A stretch of 64,000 nt of DNA from Bettongia penicillata ogilbyi (taxonomy: Eukaryota > Chordata > Mammalia > Diprotodontia > Potoroidae). Position numbers and translations under genes: made by a program. Below, one piece after another: positions 22,698 to 34,484 of this stretch. The notes under the pieces were generated by a model. The model had not been told where the DNA came from. It ran no database searches and saw only the letters and a program-made list of their open reading frames with translations. Each line of letters begins with the position of its first letter. Within the stretch, counting starts at the first letter, position 1. The stretch lies in assembly GCA_023548195.1 (NCBI GenBank), contig JAJHZJ010000268.1, forward strand, positions 2,300,215 through 2,364,214, read 5' to 3'.

Positions 22698-23235
22698 AGA
22701 CATCTGAAGGGCACTTTTCCATGGAGTGCTGGTATGCTCCCTGGTGCCTTGGTGAGAGGTCATTGGGAACTACTGAAGACTGGCTAACTGAGAATCAGGA
22801 GGAAGAATATTTATCAGCAGGCCACTGTGTGCTTTATAAAAGTGAACTGACAGACCAGCTTATTATATCTCTTATTCCCTTTAAAACTCTCTCTGGAACT
22901 TTTCTCTTGTGCCTTCTAGAGAAGAAGATAATAGAGATAGTCAAGTCCCCTAACAATAGTCTGTCTTTCTAAATCTCAATCAGCCAATCATCAGGTCTCC
23001 CCTGATCAAATCCCTTATCCTCTTTATAACCTTTTAGGAAACTTTTGAGGGCACATGGAAACACAACATAAAGGAGGAATCAAATCTGAAATAGATTGAA
23101 ACAAATGAAGAAAGGCAATCAGGAAATAAATAAAATCATGGTTTTCCTTTGAACCTACAATTGAAAGGCACTGTTTTTATAATTAGAACCTTGCAACAAG
23201 AAACAACAAGGTAGTCATTATTTATAATAGCATAA
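22698..23235. other. No gene recognised
   Basis: A 107-codon plus-strand frame (22,649-22,972) starts inside the DNA transposon above and has no recognisable domain, so it is treated as chance. The rest is AT-rich without known repeats. Confidence 0.35.
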
Positions 23236-23239
23236 CAAC

Positions 23240-23375
23240 AATTAATTCTCAGAAAGTTTTATGTGGTATATAATCTGTATGAAATTGCTTACTTTCTCAA
23301 TGAGAGAGGGAAAGAATTTGGAGCTCAAATTTTTAAAACAGAATGTTAAAAATAGTTTTTATATATAATCAAAAG
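23240..23375 (+). mobile_element. LINE-1 3'UTR end
   Basis: 'tataatctgtatgaaattgcttactttctcaatgagagagggaaagaatttggagctcaaa' then 'atgttaaaaatagtttttatat' is the terminal L1 block also seen at 4,680-4,800. Confidence 0.75.
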
Positions 23376-23399
23376 ACCCCCAAGCCAAATTTTATGTGG

Positions 23400-23900
23400 G
23401 AGGCAACAAAGTCAGACCACCTCAAAAACATATATACACAGAACTGGAAGGAAAATCATGAAGAGATTAAAAATGAAATGGATCTGCCAGAATTTTTATA
23501 GCAATCTACTCTCATCAATATGGCAGCTGGATTCTAACAACTCAATATACAAAATGCCATATGAGGACATGGAAATGGCATTTAAGAAGATGAAACTGGA
23601 AAGAATAGGAAGTCAAGACCAATTGTACATAGAAGAAAACCATGCTGGAATTGACACAATTTTAAACAATTGAGTGATAAATTTTACGAAATCATGGACA
23701 AGATTATTACCAATAAAAAGACAGTCTGGATAATACCACTAGCTTCCAAAACCTGAGCTTACTTTCTCTTGTCTATAAAACCTTTATGAGAATGACACTA
23801 TGAAGGAGGGGAAAAAAATGGAAATTGTCTGAAAGACTAACTTGGATGTCCAAGGAGTGTATCAATCAATATAGATTTTTCAGGCATGAACACAGAAGAG
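23400..23900 (+). repeat. RTE-like LINE reverse-transcriptase remnant
   Basis: Translation of 23,458-23,673 includes EDMEMAFKKMKLERIG, resembling the 'EEVE.ALKKMKNGKA.G.D' motif before the first RT palm motif of RTE-clade elements. Further downstream 'LLPIKRQSG' recalls the K-G-D segment. The frame is broken by stops. It is a fossil and could alternatively be another LINE clade. Confidence 0.45.
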
Positions 23901-23999
23901 ATATTAGTAAGGACAAGTGACAGAGTGTGAATTACAAAAGCATGTCATGGCATAGTCAAGAATGTTCAAAATGAACCAAGGCTACTGAGGGAAGTTAAA

Positions 24000-25420
24000 G
24001 ACAATAAAAACTTTCCATGTAAGAGGGAAATAGGAAGATTGAAGAAAAGTAAAATCCATTGCTCAGGGTGGATGTGATGATTATAATTGTTAGAGGAGAG
24101 AAGATTGAGTTGCTTAGTTATTATTAATTTCTCTTTACTCTGTCAAGAATACTGACTTTTTAATGGGAAAAGACAGAAAAAAAAATACCTGAGAGGGAGA
24201 TGATTCCCAAAATAGTAAGATTAACCAGCTAACTGATGAATTTGAGTCAGCTTAACAAGATGAATTTTATCTTCAGGTAATGAAAGCACTATTGGGATGT
24301 GATTATTGAGTCCCTATCTATCTTATTAGTCAGTAAAAGTAGAGAATGGGAGAGGCAGTCGAGCACTGGAGAAAGAAAAATATTTTCACAAGAAAAAGAG
24401 AGCAGAATCTCACAGGGGATCTTGATTTGTATTCCTACAATAATTCTGAAGCCTATCGTTTGAGAAGGCTTGAGTTATTGAACTCAATTGAGTTCAACAT
24501 AGTCATTGAACATATAAAAAGAAAACTGAGGTAACCTAAAAACACAGCATGATTTTAGCAAGATCAGGCCATGGCAGACATAATTGATTTCCTTTTGTGA
24601 AAGGATTATGAAACTGGTAGATAAAGAGAATTATGTTAATTGTTTATCTAGAATTCTAGGCTCAATCTAGAAAGAGAATTTCAACAAGAAAAAAATGTAA
24701 AGTCCTACACTTGGGTCCAAAAACTCAACCTCACAAATAAAAGATAAGGGAGGTATAATAATATTGCACTGTGTCTATAAATATATGGGAGTTTATTATA
24801 TTACAAGACCAATATGATCCAGATATATAATGTACTAGCCAAAAAGGCTAATGTGATTGTGGACTATATTGAGATATTATTCCAGGAGAAAAGAGCTCCC
24901 AGTCACCCTGTACTTTACCATGGTCAGGCCACATCTGGAGCTGAAAATTCATCTGTGAGTACCACTGTTAAGGAAAGATATTGATAAGCTGAAGAATTTC
25001 AAGAAAAGGACAACTAGGATGGTGAAAAACCTTAGACCCACGTTATATGAGGCTTGTGTGAAGAAAAGGAGAATGTTTGACAGAGAGAAGAATCAAGGTA
25101 GTTAGGTGAAGCACTATAAGCTTTAAGTGCTTTAAGGGTTAAAATGTAGAAGAAAGTGAGAATTGTTCTGTTTGACTTCAGAAAGCATAAATCAGGAACA
25201 GTGGGTGAGATTTTCAGAAGAAATTTTATGCTTGACATCAGGCAAACTTCCCAAGAAATAGAACCATCTCGGAGAATGGATTACCTCAGGAGGCAGTGGC
25301 CTCTATCTTGCTCAAGGTCTTAAAGCAGAGAGCAGATGATGTCTTTTGGGATATGGTATATCAAGGATACACTTTGGCTATAAGTTGAACTAGATGGTCC
25401 CCAAAATCCTTTTTAACAGT
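24000..25420 (+). repeat. Long CR1/L3-type LINE remnant
   Basis: About 1.4 kb with landmarks in L3 order: 'cacagcatgattttagcaagatcaggccatggcagacataattgatttcctttt', 'actggtagataaagagaa', 'gtcaggccacatctggagctg', 'agaaaaggacaactaggatggtgaaaaacctt', 'gaattgttctgtttgacttcagaaag', 'aaatcaggaacagtgggtgagatt' and 'gaactagatggtccccaaaatcctttt'. No continuous frame remains. Confidence 0.75.
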
Positions 25421-26225
25421 AAAATTTTGGTTTTTTGGGGTCTACACATATCATAGCAATAGTTGGTGAAAATATGAGAAAATAAATCTTAAGTTGTCAT
25501 AAATATTTCTCTACAACACATTGTCTTCATAGTTACATGGTTACCTAAAAGGTATAGAGAAAATTAGATTATACTCATATGCATACATATGCATAGTTAC
25601 ATATATTGATTTGATTTTGTAAGGCAAAATTTAGCTTAAAGTCCTCATCCCAAAAAGTAATTTCTTTTCTGCATGTTACTATCATTCATAATTCCTTGAC
25701 AGACGCCACAATGGAGAACTGTAACTTGTGGTTGACTGATCCATTCATTGAGTTAGCCTATAAATACATATATCTTGGAAAGACACTTAAGATGCTCAAT
25801 TATCTGAATCTAGAATTCACATTCACACACACACACACACACACAAACTCTTTTATAAACTATGCATTAAAAGTAAAAGTACAAAAGTTACAAAAAATGA
25901 GGTCAGGGGAGTCAGGAAGGAATCAGCCCTGTCTAGAAGGGTAAAGAAATGTTGTATGGAAGATATGGATGTAAACACCTGTCCCAAACCCATTGGTATG
26001 GTACTCTTTCCTTTTGGTGGAGATGAATATCCTGTCCTTTGTGAAGGGTGGGGCAGAGTTGCCAAGAGGAAAGAATTTAAGTTCCCTTCATAACTTTTCA
26101 AGCTTCACATTCTCTCAGGGATTCCTCTAGTTTCAGGTCTTCTTTCAAATTGCTGCCACTTCAGGTTTTTCTGGCTTCTACCTTTGAGAGGCAAGATGGA
26201 AGAATCCAACCTCATTTCAGATTGC
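25421..26225. repeat. Unassigned, with (CA)n at 25,823-25,845
   Basis: A short CA tract is the only definite feature. An 82-codon frame over it is low-complexity driven. The rest holds no recognised gene or repeat. Confidence 0.5.
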
Positions 26226-26229
26226 TGAA

Positions 26230-27690
26230 ATATATAGAAAGTATATTATATACAGGATAAACAGGAAATAATTAAAGAGGGAAGGCACTGGAAGAGGGGC
26301 TGAGAAAAGCTTCCTGTAGAAGGTAAGATTTTAGCTGGAGCCTAAAGGAAGCCAGACAGGTCAGTAGTCAGAGCAAAGGAGGGAGAGCATCCCGGGCATG
26401 GAGGAAAGCCAGAGAAAATGCCCAGAGTTGAGAGATACAGTGTCTTGTTTGTGTAGCAGCCAAGAAGTCAGTATTGCTGGATCAAAAATTAGGAAATGGG
26501 GATAAGATGTAAGAAGATTGTAAAGGTAGAAAGGGCTAGGTTTATGAAGGGCTGTGAGTGCTAAACAGAGCACAAACACAACAGTGTATTGTATTTACTA
26601 ATGAAGGCAATAGCAAGTCTCTGGAGTTTAGTGAGTACAGGGGTGACATGGTCAGACCTGCTTTTAGAAAAATCACTTTAATGGTTGAATAGAGGCATAG
26701 GGAGAGACTTAAGGCAGGCAAACCTACCAGTAGGCTCTTGCAATAATCAAGGAACGAGGTGACGAAGTTCTGCGCTACAGCAGTGGCAATGTCTGAGGAG
26801 AGAAAGGGGCATATTTGAGAGATGTTGCAAAGGTGAAATCAAGAAGCCTTGGTAAAAGCTTGGATGTAAGGGTGAGAGATAGTGAGGAATCCAAGAGGAC
26901 TCCTAGGTTGAGAGCCTGAAGGATTGAGAGGATGGTGGGGAGGTCTTCGGGAGAAAGATAATGAGTTCTGTTTTGGACATGTTGAGTTTAAGATGTCCTA
27001 GGCATCTAGTTTGAGATATCTGAAAGGCAATTAATTGAAATGAGAGATTGAAGGTCAGCAGAGAGTTTGGGGCAGGAAAGTAGACTTGAAGATCATCAGT
27101 ATAGAGATGGTTATTAAATTCATGGAAGCTGATAAGATCACCATTTGAAGTAGTTGAAAGAGAGAAAAGAATAGGGCCCAGGAATAAATGTCTAGGGACA
27201 TTTATGGTTAGAGGGAATGATCTGTAGGAAGATCAAGCAAAGGACACTGAAGAGTGGTCAGATAGGTAGGAGAACCCGGAGAGAGTGGTGTCCAAAAATT
27301 TAGAAAGAAGAGAGTATCAAGGAGGAGAGACTGACCAATAATGACTGCAGAAAAGTCAAGGAGAATGAGGATTGGGAAAAGGCCAGTGTATTTGGCAACT
27401 AAGAGAGCATTGTTGTCTTCAGAGGGAGCAGTTTCAGATCAGAAACCATATTATAAAGGATTAAGAAGAGCATGAGAGGAGAGGGAGCAGAGGCACCTAT
27501 TGTAGATGCCCTTTTTGAAGAGTTTAGCTACAGAGAGCAAAGGACCTATGACAACGTAAGGGTGAAAGGGTTTTTTCAGGATGGGGAGACGTGGATGTGT
27601 TTGTCGGTAGTAGGGAGTGAGCCAGTAGAGAGGCAGACTGTTGAAAATAAGTGAGTGAAGATGACACAGAGGCCATTCTGGTGGAGAAGA
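26230..27690 (-). pseudogene. LINE-2 polymerase remnant, antisense
   Basis: On the minus strand, from high to low coordinates, this runs from the L2 reverse transcriptase to the ORF2 C-terminus. The frame at 27,451-27,762 contains LPILKKPF, then VAKLFKKGIYNRCLCSLSSH and ALLNPL. These match the L2 RT palm region ('…LLPFVAKLLEK.IYNR…SHSLLNP'). The frame at 26,361-26,579 contains LTALHKPSPFYLYNLL, the C-terminal pattern. The coding sequence is broken by stops and frameshifts and is not functional. On the plus strand, 'ggggtgacatggtcagacctg' and 'taggctcttgcaataatcaagg' are familiar reversed L2 words. Confidence 0.75.
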
Positions 27691-27769
27691 AGGGGTGGAA
27701 TAGGGTCTCTTTGCACTAAGACTTGTGACAGCCTTTATATATCCTATAATATTATGTCTCATAGTTACC

Positions 27770-28325
27770 CCTATGTTTCATGACCCTTCTCAATACTGTT
27801 TAGATACACTAAACCTTAAATCTCTCTCAGTACCTTACAAAATGCTTAGCACATAGTTAGTATTTAATAAATGTTTGCCAACTTAGTAATTTCTCTCACA
27901 TATTGTTCTCCTACCATACATGCCTACATACCATTCTTGAACATGTTCCAGGCATTCCTGCCTCAATGTCTGTTCTTTCTTGCTTTGATTGTCCTTCCCC
28001 TCCTCTTTTCCCAGCATTTCCACTAGATTAAATCATATTCATCCTTGAAGTCATAGCTAAACTTTCATTTCTTCTATGTAGCCTTTCCTTATCCCTTTGG
28101 CAAGGGGTGAATCCTCCCTTCCTCCCATGATCTGATATTTTGTTATCTTTTCTACTTTTACATTCTACTCAGTATCATAATTATTTGTATACATATATGC
28201 CTTATTCCTCCCCTTAGATTGTAATCTCCTAGAGGTCAGAGACAATATCTTATTCATATTTATGTTCTCTACTTAACACAATGACTTGAATATAGAGAAC
28301 ATTTAATGAATCTACTGAACTGACT
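27770..28325 (+). repeat. LINE-2 3' ends, two overlapping fragments
   Basis: The first ends at about 27,880 ('cttagcacatagttagtatttaataaatgtttgcc'). The second (27,930-28,325) reads 'tccaggcattcctgcctcaatgtctgttctttcttg', 'gattgtaatctcctagaggtcagagacaatatc' and 'gaacatttaatgaat'. Confidence 0.75.
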
Positions 28326-28509
28326 AAAACTAGATATATGGATCCAGCTAGAATCCTGGAATCTAAGCCTAGTTTTATAAAGTGATTAGTATTTAAGTAG
28401 CTAAATGGAAAACCAAAGGAAAAAACTATAAAACTGTTCAGAAGGAGTTTCATTCAATGTATTCCATTATGGAAACTGAAATAGACTGAAGTCAGAATGA
28501 AGTCACCTT

Positions 28510-28980
28510 AACTCATTAAGTATTAAATCTCTACTGTGTGCAAGGCACAGTATTGAATGGTAAAAATATAAACACACAAATGGTATAGCCTCTGTCTTCA
28601 AAGAGCTTAAATTCTACTTGAGGGGCACAAGTAATTAAATACTTGTCTTCTCTGTCTGATCTTTCCCATGAAATACTTTCCCCTTTTCTTTTGGCATAAT
28701 TTTTACACTCCCTTTAAGTCTCAGTTTAAATTCTATCACTTTCCTCCAAGAAGCCTTCCCTGACCTTGCAAACTTAGAGTTGTCTCTCCTTCCTCTGAAA
28801 TACTACACCACTTAATGGATGTATTACTAATGGGGCACTTGGTCTTATCAATCATCTATTATGTGTGTTACCTGGATTTTGTTTCCCCCAGTTATACTGG
28901 ATGCTCTTTAAGGGATCTTATATAATCTTTTTATCTGTCACAGAGAATAGTATTGGGTAACATCTATTAAAAATACTCAC
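28510..28980 (+). repeat. Dispersed repeat plus LINE-2 3' end
   Basis: 28,510-28,625 carries 'ctactgtgtgcaaggcacagtattgaatgg…cttcaaagagcttaaattct'. 28,640-28,980 is an L2 3' end ('cactttcctccaagaagccttccctgacctt', 'ggatgctctttaagggatctta'). Confidence 0.7.
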
Positions 28981-28989
28981 CAGAGGTCC

Positions 28990-30720
28990 CTTGATGTTTC
29001 CAAGCTCCCTGAGCATTTATGGGACTAGGTTGGGACAGATTCATAGCTAAGACAGGATGACTAGGGCTTTCCCCCAGGATGCTGAAATTTAGAGAGCACT
29101 GATAGCACTGTCTTGGGTAAGCTGTCTTTCCCGGATGCTCTTATTTCAGCCGAGCCCTCTCCACCTCTCTTGTCCTTTCCCCAAACACAACAATTCTTAG
29201 TTACAACACTTGACTAGGGGGGGGGGGGGTAGAAGTTTTATGCTATCTTGTTCCCCCATTATTGAATTCCATCAAATTAATGTTCTTTCCCAGTTTCTTT
29301 AATGTTTTGACTATCCCCTCCTCTCAAAATCATGCCTCAAGGGAAAGATTTTGTAATATATTGTTAAATAACCTTAATGTTATGATATCTCTGCCTCCAT
29401 GGAATTATTTGTCATTCATGGCTATGGCATTACTTCCTTGAGAAGCTTCTCCCACAGTAGCCTTAGGGGATGTGGCATCCAGACCACATATTACTTAAGG
29501 CCTTGAGACCTTTTCCCCCAGGGCTTCCCTCTTGCTGATTACTATTAGGGTCATGCATTATGCAAACTCCTCACTCAAGTCATATTACCAGATGCAGTCA
29601 TGCTGGAGTTTACCAGGTCACACCCCATGGAATACTCAACTTTAAAACAATGGCATTATCTGCAGCAGCATTCATAGCAGCAAAACCAAGCAGCAATCAT
29701 GCAAAAGGTGGCATTCCCGAATCAGTCAGGGGCATATTCTTATCTGTATGAAAAGGTCAAGGTTTTTTCTTTGCAGAGTTTTTCTAAATGCACAGCTCTG
29801 CATGGAATCTTGTCGCCTTCTCTCTCTCCTCCTTACTGTTCCCCACCCCCTCCCCAATCATACATGCACTTAATGCCCTGAAGGCTGCAATCACACATTT
29901 TGTATAGGCAGGCATTTTCTGTATTATCTCTGCTCACTTCTCGCACATTTGCGAAATGCACCAGTAATACTTGGCTTGATGATTTTCCTCCCAATCCTCT
30001 CTGCCTTCCTACACTGGTCTGTGTAGCAAATATCCATAATGGGGTTCAGTGGAGAGATTTTGCTTGTCCATCCCTCAGGTTGCCTTGGAAACAGGCTGGT
30101 GGGTAGCCAGCTTTCCCCTTCATTAACAGAGACCGTCCATTTATGGTTGATTTTCTCCTAGGTCCCTCCTGCTATTTATGCCACTTAAGGAGAGCATGAA
30201 AAATCTTCTCCTATTTGTAAAGAAGAATAGAAATGACATTTTGGCAGGAATTCAGGGTGTAAAATCTTTTCAGATAATGCATGGCTTGAGTATTAAAGCC
30301 AATTCACAGAAACCACCTCTCCAACACATTAACACATTATTTCAGTCTCCAGGGATTTGGGGGGGGGAGGGTTTTGTTGTTGTAGCACATTCTTGCTTTT
30401 AATGATTCAGCACCAAATAGCTTCTGCTCGTTGACAATTTGGACCCCCAATTCGCTACCGTGAATGCTGATGGAGGATTATTCTTTGGCCATGATTGAGG
30501 TATTCACATTTAGATTTATGAGGGATTTTTAGAGTGCCTATTCCTTCGAGGTGCTCAAAGCATGAGCAAAGGACCATTAAACAGTGGACATCTCCTAAGC
30601 AATGGCATATTAAGAGTGTCCAGAGGGAGAGGTGGAGGAGGAAGACAGAGAAGATGAAGGAAAACACAGGAAACACTCTAGGGTGGAGGGCTGTGTGAAG
30701 GCATCTCAGCATATTAATTG
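28990..30720. other. Long repeat-poor stretch, candidate conserved non-coding
   Basis: About 1.7 kb without any recognised SINE or LINE, unusual in this window. It contains a 13-base G-run (29,217-29,229), a second G-rich run (30,359-30,370) and mixed-texture sequence. Short open frames on both strands (29,560-30,402) are not linked by plausible exons. Possible regulatory DNA, but alignment with other mammals is the only real test. Confidence 0.35.
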
Positions 30721-30764
30721 GTTAGCATGCTCAGGTAAATTCTGATTTCATGAAGTCTGCCTAA

Positions 30765-30930
30765 GATTATAGCATCATAGATCTAGAGGTGGAAGGACCA
30801 TCTAGTCCAACTCCTTCACTTTACAGATGAGGAAACTGAGAGTCATTGAGATGGTCACTCAAGCTAGTCCTGGGCAGAACCATATCTTCTTACTATAAAT
30901 CCAGGATCATTTCTGTTGTACGAGGAGTCC
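30765..30930 (-). repeat. MIR-like SINE, antisense
   Basis: 'agcatcatagatctagaggtggaaggaccatctagtccaactcc…ttacagatgaggaaactgagagtc'. The following 30,920-30,975 recalls one end of the inverted-repeat transposon at 58,755. Confidence 0.8.
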
Positions 30931-31039
30931 TTTAACTTTTTGTGATAGAAGATTCTTTTCATCCCCCCAAAGTGCTGAAAGCACAAATAAATTGTGGTAG
31001 TTAGGTGAAGGATAGGTGCTGATCATAAAAGTTTAGGAA

Positions 31040-31300
31040 ACTCAATGGCGCAGCTAGGCGGTACAGTGGAAAGTGCATGGACTCAGAGCCAAGAAGACCT
31101 GTGTTCAAATTTTACTTTATATACTTATTAGGCATGTGACTTCCAAACAAGACATTTTACTTCTCTGTGCCTCAGTTTCCTCATCTGTAAAATAAATCTA
31201 ATAATAGCACCTACCTTTCAGGGTTGTTTTGGTGATCAAATGAGTTAACGTATTGCTTTGCAAACCTTTAAGTGCTACATAAATGCTATCTGTTGCTATT
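31040..31300 (+). repeat. tRNA-type SINE (MIR-tailed), near full length
   Basis: Head 'gcagctaggcggtacagtggaaagtgcatggactcagagcc', centre 'ctctgtgcctcagtttcctcatctgtaaaataa' and tail 'agggttgttttggtgatcaaatgagttaacgtattgctttgcaaacctttaagtgctac' are all present. Confidence 0.9.
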
Positions 31301-31389
31301 GTTATATGAAAGCAGGAACAGAGCCTTACTCATATCCAGAACAGTGGATATAACATAGATGCTTAATTACTATTAGTTAAATGAAGCAG

Positions 31390-31780
31390 AGTCATAGGAT
31401 TGTAGGATTAGATAATAGGACAGAGCTTCAAGTTCACCCAGTCAATCCCTCACATTTTACCAATGAGGAAACTAAGTTCCAAGGAGTTACTCAAGTTATT
31501 CAAATTCAGGAAGGGAGAAGTAAAGCCAAGATGACAACCCAGTTCTTCTCTAGTGTTCTTTAGAATCAAGTCCCTAATAACAAGTTGGAGGGAAGAGATT
31601 TTTTTTATCTCCCAAATGCCTTGAATTCACTCCAGGTGTAAAAGAAGAAACCATCAGATTGGTAGCAGCATCTCACTATGAGAGATGGTTTTAAAAATCT
31701 ACTTGGACAGAATCTTAGAGTTATAATGGAACTTTGGAGATCATCTAGTTCAAACAGTACATCATCCTGCCGTAGCATTC
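31390..31780 (-). repeat. MIR-like fragments, antisense
   Basis: 31,390-31,560 ('gagtcataggattgtaggatta…acattttaccaatgaggaaactaag') and a second start at 31,705-31,760 ('acagaatcttagagttataatggaactttggagatcatctagttcaa'). Confidence 0.65.
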
Positions 31781-32425
31781 CCCCAAAAGTGTTGATATGG
31801 CCTCTGTTTGACCACTTTCATTGGCCAGGAGTTTCATTAACCAGGAGTTACTCTACAAGAAAGCCTGTTCTATTAATTGATAGAACTTTCATTGATAGCT
31901 CTTTTCATTGGAGCTAAAATCTGCTTTACTGTAACTTCTAGCCAGTGATCTTAGGTCTTCCCCTTGGAGCTACACAGAAACGTCTGTTTCCAATTCGTTG
32001 CAAAAACAGGAAGTGAAACATTTCAGGTATTTAAAGAGAGTGAGCACATTATTCCCTAAGTCTTGTCTTCTCTAGGATCAATATCTTTAGATATTACAAT
32101 GACTGCATCTGTAAGATGGGAATTATCATAATCATTTGTCCTTCCTCAAAGGCTTGTTGTGTAGAGGAGAAAACACTTTGAACAGCCTTATGTCAATGTG
32201 AGCTGTTTTATATGGAATGATCCCTGAACACCATCATCATCCTGGAATCCTCCTCTGAAACTCTTGTGAGTTATTAATGACCTTCTTAAAAACTCCCAAC
32301 TGAGTCTGACTTCCTAAAGGAACATCGTTCTTTATTATGGAAATAGGGAAAAATCATATTCATGAGACCTCTTTATCCCACATTCCCAAGTCATAATGCC
32401 TTTAACCAGTCCTATTTTATCTCCA
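31781..32425. other. No gene recognised
   Basis: A MIR-derived tail may continue to about 31,990. Otherwise unassigned. Confidence 0.35.
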
Positions 32426-32429
32426 TTGA

Positions 32430-32960
32430 ACCAAAACACTTCTATGAGGTTCTACTCTCTTAGGGAGCAGAAAATGAAAACTATTGTCCATACCCTCAAG
32501 GAACTTACTATTTAGCAAAGGGATAAAATGTCTACAAATAACCATAATACAAGTTGGAAGGTGATATATGTATAGAAGAGGGCACATAGACATGCCAGTG
32601 ATTGAGGAAGGAGGGGTCATTTCTATATAGGGTGATCAGGGAAGATTTCATGAATGGAAAAGCACCTCTTCTGGGTTTTGAAGAAACAAAAATATTTTAG
32701 CAGGTTAAAAATGTGCTGGGAGTCCATTTCAGAATAAGTAGCCTGGTAGTTTGAACAAATAAGACATAGGAGAAGGAAAGTTGAGATCAGAAAATGGTGA
32801 CTGTTTCGTGGAAATAGTATGAAATAAGGCTGGGAAGATAGCTTGTTGTAATGATGCAGTGAGATTTGAATGCTTTGACAAGGTGCTTTATTTTATTCTC
32901 TAGAAAATGGGGGCCCATGAAGGACTTTGTGCTAGGTACCACTGGGGACACAATGAAAAA
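32430..32960 (-). repeat. LINE-2 3' region, antisense
   Basis: Contains 'ccctcaaggaacttactatttagcaaaggg', 'gtgatcagggaagatttcatgaatgg…cacctcttctgggttttgaag' and 'aatgggggcccatgaagga', the reversed L2 order seen in part at 26,270-26,340. Confidence 0.6.
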
Positions 32961-33039
32961 CAGGGTTGGTCACCCCCTTAAAAAGCTTAAAGCTCATCCT
33001 GAGGAAAATAGTCTAGGGTAGATCATTGAAAAGAAAACT

Positions 33040-33430
33040 GTAGGAAATTGAGTCATAGTATGACAGATTTAGAGGTAGAAAGGACCTTAGAGGTCATCTT
33101 GCCCATTTTTTTTATTTTACAGATGTGGAAACTGAGACTTCAAGGATTTGAGTTACATGTCCCAGGTCATACAGATTATAAGGGAAAGAGCTGTGATTTT
33201 ACTCTGCCTCCCAAGTTAGCATTCTTTCTACTACATTATGATAGTCTAGAATAAAGATTAATAGACTGGAAGTAAAAAAAAAATCTAAGGAATAGATTCA
33301 ACTCATCCATTCACTTTTTGTATGACTTTAGAAAAACATTTAGCCACCTGGGCCTAAATTTTCTCATCTATAAAATGCAATTTCAATAAATTATCTCTTA
33401 AGGCCCTTTAAGATCTTAAATTGACTTAGT
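33040..33430. repeat. MIR-like SINEs in opposite orientation
   Basis: 33,040-33,245 is antisense ('gatttagaggtagaaaggaccttagaggtcatcttgccc…ttacagatgtggaaactgagac'). 33,280-33,430 is sense ('tagccacctgggcctaaattttctcatctataaaatg'). Confidence 0.75.
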
Positions 33431-33559
33431 ATCAAAAGATAAAATCTAGATTAAAGAAAAAGCAACTCTAAATAATTGGGTTGTGGATGGATCTGACTTG
33501 GTTGGGGTTATCAGGGAGATCAGGAGATTAGAATACATTGGGACTGTAGTTGTGTAATA

Positions 33560-33785
33560 GCTTTTCAGTCATATCTGACTTTTTCTTGGCAAAGATAATG
33601 GAGTGGTTTGTCTTTTCCCTCTCTATCTCATTTTGTTGACAAGGAAACTGAGGCAAACAGGGTTAAGTGACTTGTTCAGGGTCACACAGCTAGTAAGTGT
33701 CTGTGACCAGATTTGACTCAAAAAGAGAGGTCTTCCTTACTCTTGGCCTGGTACGCTGTCAGCTGTTCCACCTAGGCAGGTAATT
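33560..33785 (-). repeat. Marsupial SINE with extension, antisense
   Basis: 'ttcttggcaaagataatggagtggtttg', 'acaaggaaactgaggcaaacagggttaagtgacttgttcagggtcacacagctagtaagtgt' and 'agctgttccacctaggc' give all three parts. The head end is toward 33,785. Confidence 0.9.
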
Positions 33786-33934
33786 AAAAGGAGTACAATG
33801 AGTGATATACAGATATTAGCAAATGTTTCTTTAGGATTTTTTACCCCTACATAAAATAGCTGGAGAGATGAAGAGCTCATTACATTTAAGCAAATTAATG
33901 AGTCAGGGAAATAATCATGTAAACAGATCAACAT

Positions 33935-34100
33935 ACTGTGCTTATGGAAGGAATCTTAGAAACAATCTTATCTAATCTCTTCATTTTATATAGGAGAAAA
34001 CTAAGGGTTACAGAACTGAAATGACTTGACCACTATCACAAGGACGTTAGTAGCAGAGGTAAACTGAAATTAGGCCCTCTGATTCCCAGTTTAGTCATTT
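33935..34100 (-). repeat. MIR-like SINE, antisense
   Basis: 'ggaaggaatcttagaaacaatcttatctaatctcttcattttatataggagaaaactaaggg…agtagcagaggtaaactgaaatt'. Confidence 0.7.
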
Positions 34101-34480
34101 CCCCATGGTTTGATGATATACATCAAGATTCAAGAGAATGTGATAGTGAGAAAGAAGGTGTGGTAAGAATAAGGAGAAATCTTCCTAATGACACATCAAA
34201 CGTGAATCTCTGATAAAACTCCAACTTCATAATAGTGAAGGCTTTGGTGGATAAATTGGTATAGTCTTTTTCTTAGGATTTTAGTTAATTCTAATCAATA
34301 TCTATTAATCATATTAATCTATGATTCTTTTCATTTGTTTAATTGACTATATTTGCCTAATAAAATGTATCTGTTAGACTGCTCTCCTTATCAGTTTTTG
34401 AGAATAATTTGAATAGTATGCCCATTATTTTCTTAAAGTTTGATAGAATTCCCCTATAAATCCAGGAAACCCCTGTTCCC
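34101..34480. other. No gene recognised
   Basis: AT-rich sequence without recognised repeats or supported frames. Confidence 0.35.
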
Positions 34481-34484
34481 AACA

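Noticed and set aside
22649..22972. 107-codon plus-strand frame
   Set aside because: Starts inside a DNA transposon end and has no recognisable domain or splice context.
31040..31110. tRNA gene
   Set aside because: The tRNA-like head belongs to a SINE with the usual centre and tail, with no foldable complete tRNA.
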